Below, in pieces: positions 1 to 3,547 of a stretch of DNA of 5,056 nt. Below the pieces are notes generated by a model. It was given only the letters and a program-made list of their open reading frames with translations. It was not told where the DNA came from and ran no database searches. The stretch comes from Desulfobacterales bacterium (GTDB lineage Bacteria > Desulfobacterota > Desulfobacteria > Desulfobacterales > RPRI01): contig JAUYEO010000127.1 of the NCBI GenBank assembly GCA_030689795.1, positions 1-5,056 on the forward strand. The letters are read 5' to 3'. The translations under genes and the position numbers were made by a program. The stretch's first letter is position 1. Each line of letters opens with the position of its first letter.

Positions 1-2072
1 GTCAACGCAAACGTGCCGCCTCGCGTGTCCATCGCTCCCAAATTGCTGATCACGTTCGTCTGATCCAGCGTCGTCGCTCCGCCACCTGTCGTGTTCGTCA
101 ATGCCAGCGTCCCCGCCGTCATGATGCCTGTCTGCGTAATATTGTTTCCTGCTGCAAGAGTTAATGTGTTATTTCCAACATTTGCTGAAGAAATATCAAG
201 TGCACGAGCACTAGCTGCTCCTGTCTCTTGACTTATAGATACATCACCTACGGTACCTGATTTGATTTCGGCAGACAATGTTGAGACATTTGTCTTTATT
301 GCTCCTGATCCAGATATTCCGATTCCACCTGCTGCTGCCTTAAGGTTTAAAATAGATCCGGTTACGCCTGTAGCAGCCTCGATAATATAATTGCCTGACC
401 GTGTTATCTTACCCTGGCCGACTGTTGTGGCTCCTCCACCTTGATCCAATCCATCATCCCAGTCGCCTGACGTAGCTGATTTATGATCCGCAAAAAGATT
501 GATCGTCACGGCGTTTGTATCTATTGTTACATTCCCATTAATATCAATATCCTCTTGAGCCCAAACGTTTGCATTTGCAGATATTGTTCCGGATATAGTT
601 GCATTCACCGGGTCAATAATTAAAAGCCCTTTATTAAAGCCCTGAGCCGCATCCCCTTTTACAGTACCGCTAAAATATACGTCCTGCTTTGCGCTTAATT
701 CTGCAAAACCTCCATCACCTGATACCGTCCCGCCAGATATGTCTATTGTCTGGTTGCCCTCTGCATAAGCATTATCATAAGAATATAGGTAAACATTTCC
801 TCCTTGGGAGTTAAAATCTTTACCCTTAGCCTCAATCAAACTCGTTCCTTGAAGGGTCAACTCAGTGTCTGCAATAATGCTGATATCACCTGCTGTTCCA
901 TAATCGCCGGCATTTGCCGTAATGGTACCGGCATTGCTGATCACTTCGCCTTCAATATCTATTTCACCGCCATCTCCCTCAGAAATTGCATCTGCCTTAA
1001 TAATCGCATTTTCGCCCACTTCCACTTGCTTTGTCGTCTGAGTACTGTTTCCGACAACTACCTTTCCACCGCCGCTTCTTCCCGAAGCCCTCAGCTTGCT
1101 GTATTCGACAAGCCCGACTAATCGTCCTGTAACCTCAATGTATCCGCCTGTCTCTCCCTCTTCTTCTCCGGACGCATCGAGCGTTCCGCTGTTATAGACG
1201 ATGCCCTGGTCCCCGCCGTTAAGCTTTATTACGCCGTTTTTATTCTCAAGAGTTCTGGCCTCTATTATACCTTTATTATTAACAACCGATTTTATCGCAT
1301 CATAGGCAACCTTTGCGCTTAAAACCACCTCACCGCCGTCAGCCGTAATCCGCCCTTCGTTTAACACTCCATTTTCAAGAGGAACGCCGTCAATCCCCAG
1401 AACCTGATTTTTAACGCTCTCGTTTATGATGAAATTGATTAAATCATTTCCTGCAAAATTTAATGTTATCTTCTCCCCTGCACCTAAATTAACCTTGCCC
1501 AAATTGGCTATTATCGCTCCCTGGTTCACAACTCCCGGCGCAAGCAGAGATACGCTTCCGCCGTCCGCCGCAGATATTTTCCCCTGGTTTAAAATGGACG
1601 CAAGAGATGCGCCCGGGTTTTGAACAAATACGTAATTGCCTGAAAGAAAGTCCTGGTTGGTAATATCAAGTGTGCTTCCCACAAAGGAATTCGTTTCGAT
1701 CCTGCCGGTAGGACCTACCAAGATTCCATTGGGGTTTATCAGAAATATGCGCCCGTTTGCTGAAAGAAGACCATAAATTGCAGAAAGATCTCCGCCTGTC
1801 ACGCGGTTCAAGGCGATCGATGCCGCACCGGGCTGCAGAAATCTCACAGCCTCCTGCTGGGCTATCGAAAACTGCTGCCAGTTTATGATGGCCTTGTCGG
1901 TTGCCTGGTTCACCTGCATGTTGAGCTGGTCGGGCTGGGTTATACCCGCCGAACCGGCGACAACATTTCCGCCTTTCGGTAGCGCGAAAATATGAACAGG
2001 AAATACAAGGGAACAAACCATGTATATCAGCATTATTGCCGATATCCTGCGTTTCAATAGACTCTTTCTCAT
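1..2072 (-). CDS. TpsA-type two-partner secretion exoprotein, filamentous haemagglutinin N-terminal domain (3' end outside window)
   Basis: A reading frame of 690 codons without a stop runs off the left edge. It starts at the ATG at 2072, four bases after a GGAGG at 2077-2081. The ATG at 2076 abuts that GGAGG and reads another frame, so it was not chosen. Residues 1-30 form a signal peptide: basic RKSLLKRR, a hydrophobic core, and likely cleavage after HIFA. Residues 31 to about 140 match the TPS/Haemagg_act domain: GGNVVAGSAG, INWQQFSI (63-70), ALNRVTGGD (87-95) and LINPNGI (111-117), the NPNG motif typical of TpsA. After this come Gly/Asn-rich beta-helix-like repeats of the kind NQGxIxAxxGGxVxL, and a LLIIDPVN motif at 483-490. 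The only Cys in the visible part is in the signal peptide, as is usual for proteins threaded through a TpsB pore. By family knowledge it would be exported by Sec and then secreted as a beta-helical adhesin, haemolysin or contact-dependent toxin. The deciding C-terminus is not visible. Codon use shifts near base 140 (see findings). Confidence 0.95.
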   Translation of the reverse strand, partial: MRKSLLKRRISAIMLIYMVCSLVFPVHIFALPKGGNVVAGSAGITQPDQLNMQVNQATDKAIINWQQFSIAQQEAVRFLQPGAASIALNRVTGGDLSAIYGLLSANGRIFLINPNGILVGPTGRIETNSFVGSTLDITNQDFLSGNYVFVQNPGASLASILNQGKISAADGGSVSLLAPGVVNQGAIIANLGKVNLGAGEKITLNFAGNDLINFIINESVKNQVLGIDGVPLENGVLNEGRITADGGEVVLSAKVAYDAIKSVVNNKGIIEARTLENKNGVIKLNGGDQGIVYNSGTLDASGEEEGETGGYIEVTGRLVGLVEYSKLRASGRSGGGKVVVGNSTQTTKQVEVGENAIIKADAISEGDGGEIDIEGEVISNAGTITANAGDYGTAGDISIIADTELTLQGTSLIEAKGKDFNSQGGNVYLYSYDNAYAEGNQTIDISGGTVSGDGGFAELSAKQDVYFSGTVKGDAAQGFNKGLLIIDPVNATISGTISANANVWAQEDIDINGNVTIDTNAVTINLFADHKSATSGDWDDGLDQGGGATTVGQGKITRSGNYIIEAATGVTGSILNLKAAAGGIGISGSGAIKTNVSTLSAEIKSGTVGDVSISQETGAASARALDISSANVGNNTLTLAAGNNITQTGIMTAGTLALTNTTGGGATTLDQTNVISNLGAMDTRGGTFAL

Positions 2073-2076
2073 ACAT

Positions 2077-2081
2077 CCTCC
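2077..2081 (-). promoter_or_regulatory. Shine-Dalgarno of the TpsA gene
   Basis: GGAGG on the minus strand, four bases before the ATG at 2072. It abuts a second ATG at 2076 in another frame, and this spacing decides the start. The 2072 frame gives a full signal peptide and TPS domain. The 2076 frame gives only a 136-codon composition shadow. Confidence 0.75.
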
Positions 2082-2122
2082 GGCATATTTAAAAACAAGA
2101 GACAAAGGCACACTTAAAATAT

Positions 2123-2158
2123 TTTTTAAACCACGAAGAGCACGAAGAACACGAAGCA
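2123..2158. repeat. CACGAAG repeat, copy A1 (three 9-bp units)
   Basis: After TTTAAAC, three exact-period 9-bp units follow one another: CACGAAGAG (2132-2140), CACGAAGAA (2141-2149) and CACGAAGCA (2150-2158). The same TTAAACCACGAAG lead-in recurs at 2205 and 2878. The units are out of frame with any gene here, and the copy sits 50-85 bases before the TpsA start. Confidence 0.85.
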
Positions 2159-2204
2159 TCTTCATAGTATTAAATAATAAAGCAAAAACAGACTTGAAAA
2201 ATCC

Positions 2205-2230
2205 TTAAACCACGAAGAAATTTATAAAAC
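2205..2230. repeat. CACGAAG repeat, copy A2 (single unit with tail)
   Basis: This copy has the lead-in TTAAAC, one CACGAAGAA unit (2211-2219) and the tail ATTTATAAAAC. The tail is shared with copy A3 at 2877-2911, so the repeated element is longer than the CACGAAG core. Confidence 0.75.
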
Positions 2231-2340
2231 AAATCTTCTCTAATCCCGTTTCTTAATCTCTTCTCATTATAAATTAATCAGGCCGCCGATTTTCGACGAT
2301 ATCCGCAGATAATTATTCTATTAGCTCTTTATATTGAAAA

Positions 2341-2372
2341 TCCTGACAATCTGCGTTCATCTGCGTCCAAAA
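2341..2372. repeat. ATCTGCG repeat, copy B1
   Basis: Two units, ATCTGCGTTC (2349-2358) and ATCTGCGTCC (2359-2368), are followed by AAAA. They are preceded by TCCTGAC (2341-2347), which is the terminal unit of repeat family C. The copy lies just downstream of the stop of the 79-aa gene. It matches copy B2 at 3005-3030. Confidence 0.8.
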
Positions 2373-2384
2373 AGAAAATTCCTT

Positions 2385-2624
2385 TCATGCCCTGATACCC
2401 TGTGTCGCAAGCAATGCATGCTCGACTTCTACTGGAAACTCCACCATTATAAAATGGCTCTTATGATAGAGATAATCCTCTCCGCTCTCATCTACAATTC
2501 TCAAGAGATCGTCCTTGGCAGCCACTTCGTCCGGAATGATCTCATAAATCTTTCTCAAGATCAGAGAGGCTTCGTAGTCGGCATTATCGACACAGACGGC
2601 AAAATGTCTTTCGCGCTTATTCAT
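2385..2624 (-). CDS. Acidic 79-aa hypothetical protein, second gene of an overlapping pair
   Basis: The function is not known to me. The start chosen is the ATG at 2624 (MNKRERHFAVCVDN), which overlaps the last 8 bases of the upstream 81-aa gene. The frame stays open up to an ATG at 2855, but that extension only shadows the 81-aa gene and reads as low-quality sequence. Visible features are a FAVCVDNADYEASL stretch (8-21), RKIYEIIPDE (24-33), a central acidic IVDESGEDYLY (43-53), and VEFPVEVEHALL near the end. There is no signal peptide or membrane helix, so it should be a compact cytosolic protein. It carries 16 Asp/Glu against 9 Lys/Arg, while its partner is strongly basic. The sequence resembles small 'YEASL...RVIDESGEDYLY' hypothetical proteins that I believe are common in environmental bacteria, but that is recollection and not a search. 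The overlap implies translational coupling. Confidence 0.85.
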   Translation of the reverse strand: MNKRERHFAVCVDNADYEASLILRKIYEIIPDEVAAKDDLLRIVDESGEDYLYHKSHFIMVEFPVEVEHALLATQGIRA

Positions 2625-2862
2625 TGTCTCGTTCCAAGTAACGTTTAATTTTGATATCTTTACGGCCAATCCCATGGGCTTCGTACCAGTGTAACTCAAC
2701 CCATCTGATGTTTCCATTGGGGAGCCTGACATGAGCCCTACCCTTGAGCTTTCTCCATCGCCCCGATCCATAAGTCTTTTCAAGATACGCCAAATTGCGG
2801 ATGCCGGTCCCGACCGCGATGACTTCGACTCTTTCAATCTGGCGAATGACTTCAAATTTCAC
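2617..2862 (-). CDS. Basic 81-aa hypothetical protein, first gene of an overlapping pair
   Basis: No named family is recognised. The start is a GTG at 2862, giving MKFEVIRQIERVEV. A nearby ATG at 2869 is in another frame and stops after five codons. Ribosome binding is weak: GGATG lies just upstream. The protein has an N-terminal hydrophobic/charged strand-like part, a GSGRWRKLKG segment (32-41), VRLPNGNIRWVELHWYEAHGIG (45-66) and a basic tail DIKIKRYLER. It has 18 Lys/Arg against 10 Asp/Glu, with several Trp and His. There is no signal peptide or transmembrane segment. Basic charge plus the RWRK patch suggests nucleic-acid or acidic-partner binding, as inference only. It overlaps the acidic 79-aa gene by 8 bases, a layout also seen in toxin-antitoxin pairs, but neither product matches a toxin fold I know. 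The product looks too orderly, with aromatic and Gly residues in motif-like places, to be a chance frame. Confidence 0.85.
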   Translation of the reverse strand: MKFEVIRQIERVEVIAVGTGIRNLAYLEKTYGSGRWRKLKGRAHVRLPNGNIRWVELHWYEAHGIGRKDIKIKRYLERDNE

Positions 2863-2876
2863 AGTTCATCCGTATT

Positions 2877-2911
2877 TTTAAACCACGAAGCACGAAGCAA
2901 TTTATAAAAAA
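2877..2911. repeat. CACGAAG repeat, copy A3
   Basis: This copy has the lead-in TTTAAAC, CACGAAG (2884-2890), CACGAAGCA (2891-2899) and the tail ATTTATAAAA. It differs from A2 mainly by one extra CACGAAG unit, here with a 7-bp period. It sits directly upstream of the GTG start of the 81-aa gene. Confidence 0.8.
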
Positions 2912-2918
2912 CTTATCT

Positions 2919-2940
2919 GACAGGATTTACAGAATTTGAC
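2919..2940. repeat. Inverted copy of the TCCTGTTAA repeat family
   Basis: ACAGGATTT (2920-2928) and ACAGAATTT (2929-2937) are two 9-bp units. They are the reverse complement of family C with one or two changes. GACAGGATTTACAG (2919-2932) can pair with CTGTTAATCCTGTC (2981-2994), with one mismatch in 14. Confidence 0.7.
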
Positions 2941-2959
2941 GAATCAACTGCATGCCTCC

Positions 2960-3002
2960 TCCTGTCCATCCTGTTTAATCCTGTTAATCCTGTCTAAAAA
3001 CC
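2960..3002. repeat. TCCTGT repeat, copy C1 (four units)
   Basis: The units are TCCTGTCCA (2960-2968), TCCTGTTTAA (2969-2978), TCCTGTTAA (2979-2987) and TCCTGTC (2988-2994), followed by TAAAAACC. The order of units and the TAAAAAC tail match copy C2 at 3417-3457. Repeat B2 follows immediately. Confidence 0.9.
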
Positions 3003-3004
3003 TT

Positions 3005-3030
3005 GGCAATCTGCGTCATCTGCGTCCAAA
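3005..3030. repeat. ATCTGCG repeat, copy B2
   Basis: ATCTGCGTC (3009-3017) and ATCTGCGTCC (3018-3027) are followed by AAA. The copy is close to identical to B1 at 2347-2370 apart from one missing base between units. It begins a few bases past the stop of the 32-aa gene. Confidence 0.8.
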
Positions 3031-3034
3031 GATG

Positions 3035-3133
3035 TTAATGCTCTTTCTTTGCGTGTTTTATGGCATCTCGAGTTACTATGCCTATCCCAATGATAAACAC
3101 TGCAACAACACCAATTACAAGCCATTCCATCAT
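3035..3133 (-). CDS. 32-aa single-pass membrane microprotein, second gene of an overlapping pair
   Basis: A short gene that default length cut-offs would miss. ATG at 3133 overlaps the TGA of the 75-aa gene as ATGA, and a second ATG follows in frame at 3130. GGAGG at 3138-3142 lies 4 bases from the first ATG and 7 from the second, so the second (31 aa, MEWLVIG...) may be the one used. The product is MEWLVIGVVAV, then a hydrophobic run to about residue 20, then a charged tail TRDAIKHAKKEH. This is one transmembrane helix with a basic cytoplasmic C-terminal helix. The strong ribosome site, exact coupling and clear membrane design argue that it is real. The likely role is as a partner or subunit of the 75-aa membrane protein, inferred only from coupling. 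No function is known to me. Confidence 0.75.
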   Translation of the reverse strand: MMEWLVIGVVAVFIIGIGIVTRDAIKHAKKEH

Positions 3134-3357
3134 AACTCCTCCAACTCGTCAATTTTTCGATATGCAACTCTGTTTATCCACACAATTGCAAATGTAACTA
3201 AAAGCACCATTATAGCACAAACTATAAGAAGAATCGGACTGGCTTTTCCATAATTTTGAACCAGCCAAGCAATTAATGAAATATCCGTAGCGATCAAAAC
3301 ACCAAATATAATCTTTAACCATCCAATCTCCTCTTTTAGCTTATCAAATTTTGCCAT
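3130..3357 (-). CDS. 75-aa two-helix membrane protein, first gene of an overlapping pair
   Basis: The function is unknown to me. The protein opens with a charged amphipathic stretch (MAKFDKLKEEIG) and has two hydrophobic helices at about residues 13-33 and 41-62, joined by a short QNYGKAS turn. It ends with a charged RVAYRKIDELEEL. By the positive-inside rule both ends face the cytoplasm, giving an inner-membrane hairpin. There is no signal peptide, and no catalytic motif is seen. The ATG is the only sensible start: an in-frame stop lies ten codons upstream, although the ribosome site before it is poor. The last codons (GAG TTG GAG GAG) double as the ribosome site of the 32-aa gene, which starts on an ATGA overlap, so the two are almost certainly co-translated. 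It lies 190 bases after the TpsB gene, across a repeat cluster and a palindrome. Confidence 0.85.
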   Translation of the reverse strand: MAKFDKLKEEIGWLKIIFGVLIATDISLIAWLVQNYGKASPILLIVCAIMVLLVTFAIVWINRVAYRKIDELEEL

Positions 3358-3384
3358 TTTATCTTGTTTCTTTTGTATAGTTTA

Positions 3385-3414
3385 TTGCCTGTCCCGCCTC
3401 AGGCGGGCAGGCAA
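3385..3414. repeat. REP-like GC-rich palindrome
   Basis: TTGCCTG (3385-3391) pairs with CAGGCAA (3408-3414), and CCCGCCT (3393-3399) pairs with AGGCGGG (3401-3407). There is a one-base T bulge (3392) and a one-base loop. No T-run follows on either strand, so it does not look like an intrinsic terminator. It could stabilise the 3' end of the TpsB message, as REP hairpins do, or be a binding site. Confidence 0.8.
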
Positions 3415-3416
3415 CA

Positions 3417-3457
3417 TCCTGTCCATCCTGTTAATCCTGTTAATCCTGACTAAAAAC
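3417..3457. repeat. TCCTGT repeat, copy C2 (four 9-bp units)
   Basis: An exact 9-bp period: TCCTGTCCA (3417-3425), TCCTGTTAA (3426-3434), TCCTGTTAA (3435-3443) and TCCTGAC (3444-3450), then TAAAAAC. It is almost the same as C1 at 2960-3001. It sits next to the palindrome, in the gap after the TpsB gene. Confidence 0.9.
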
Positions 3458-3486
3458 TTTCGTTGTTAAAAATCCCACTTTGCGCA

Positions 3487-3542
3487 TCTGTGCCTTTGCC
3501 CCTTTGACCCTCGCTCTTCTGTGCCTTTGCCCCTTTGACCCT
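3487..3542. repeat. 25-bp perfect direct repeat downstream of the TpsB gene
   Basis: Bases 3487-3511 and 3518-3542 are identical over 25 bp, starting TCTGTGCCTTTGCC and ending TTTGACCCT, separated by 6 bp. Each copy contains two related 8-9 bp blocks (CTTTGCCC and CTTTGACCC). The second copy ends five bases before the TpsB stop triplet at 3548-3550. Confidence 0.9.
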
Positions 3543-3547
3543 TTTTA

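Larger units (their letters stand above)
2073..2384. other. 312-bp intergenic region upstream of the TpsA gene, with repeats
   Basis: This is the gap between the stop of the 79-aa gene and the TpsA start. It is AT-rich and holds no credible gene on either strand. It contains two CACGAAG repeats (2123-2158 and 2205-2230), one ATCTGCG repeat (2341-2372) and a partial inverted copy of that family (ATCCGCAGAT at 2301-2310). An AT-rich near-palindrome lies at 2114-2130. I looked for a sigma-70 promoter and found only weak matches with poor spacing, so the TpsA promoter is unresolved. The length of the gap leaves room for an independent promoter, in contrast to a tight tpsBA operon. Confidence 0.6.

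Noticed and set aside
804..1623. Plus-strand frames at 804-1121 and 1426-1623
   Set aside because: Both are antisense to the continuous TpsA frame.
1666..2076. 136-codon minus-strand frame beginning at the ATG at 2076
   Set aside because: It overlaps the TpsA gene in another frame. Its ATG abuts the GGAGG, and its product is Cys/Arg-rich nonsense, while the 2072 frame gives a signal peptide and TPS domain.
2123..2158. Possible CRISPR-like array of short repeats
   Set aside because: The units are 9 bp and directly tandem, with no spacers of uniform length. No cas genes are visible.
2160..2290. Sigma-70 promoter for the TpsA gene
   Set aside because: AT-rich TATTTAATAC-like and TTGTTT-like hexamers exist, but no pair with good match and 16-18 bp spacing was found.
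2334..2648. 104-codon plus-strand frame
   Set aside because: It starts in repeat B1 and is antisense to the 79-aa gene; no protein features.
2625..2855. N-terminal extension of the 79-aa protein to an ATG at 2855
   Set aside because: The extra 77 residues are a shadow of the 81-aa gene and read as low-complexity Ser/Arg sequence. The ATG at 2624 fits the coupled pair.
2852..2869. Five-codon frame (MNCEI) overlapping the GTG start of the 81-aa gene
   Set aside because: It could be a leader peptide, but nothing supports translation and such short frames are common by chance.
2936..3253. 105-codon plus-strand frame
   Set aside because: It runs through repeats C1 and B2 and antisense to both membrane microproteins; no ribosome site, no recognisable protein.
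3385..3414. Rho-independent terminator for the TpsB gene
   Set aside because: The hairpin is strong, but no T-run follows on either strand. It fits a REP-like element better.
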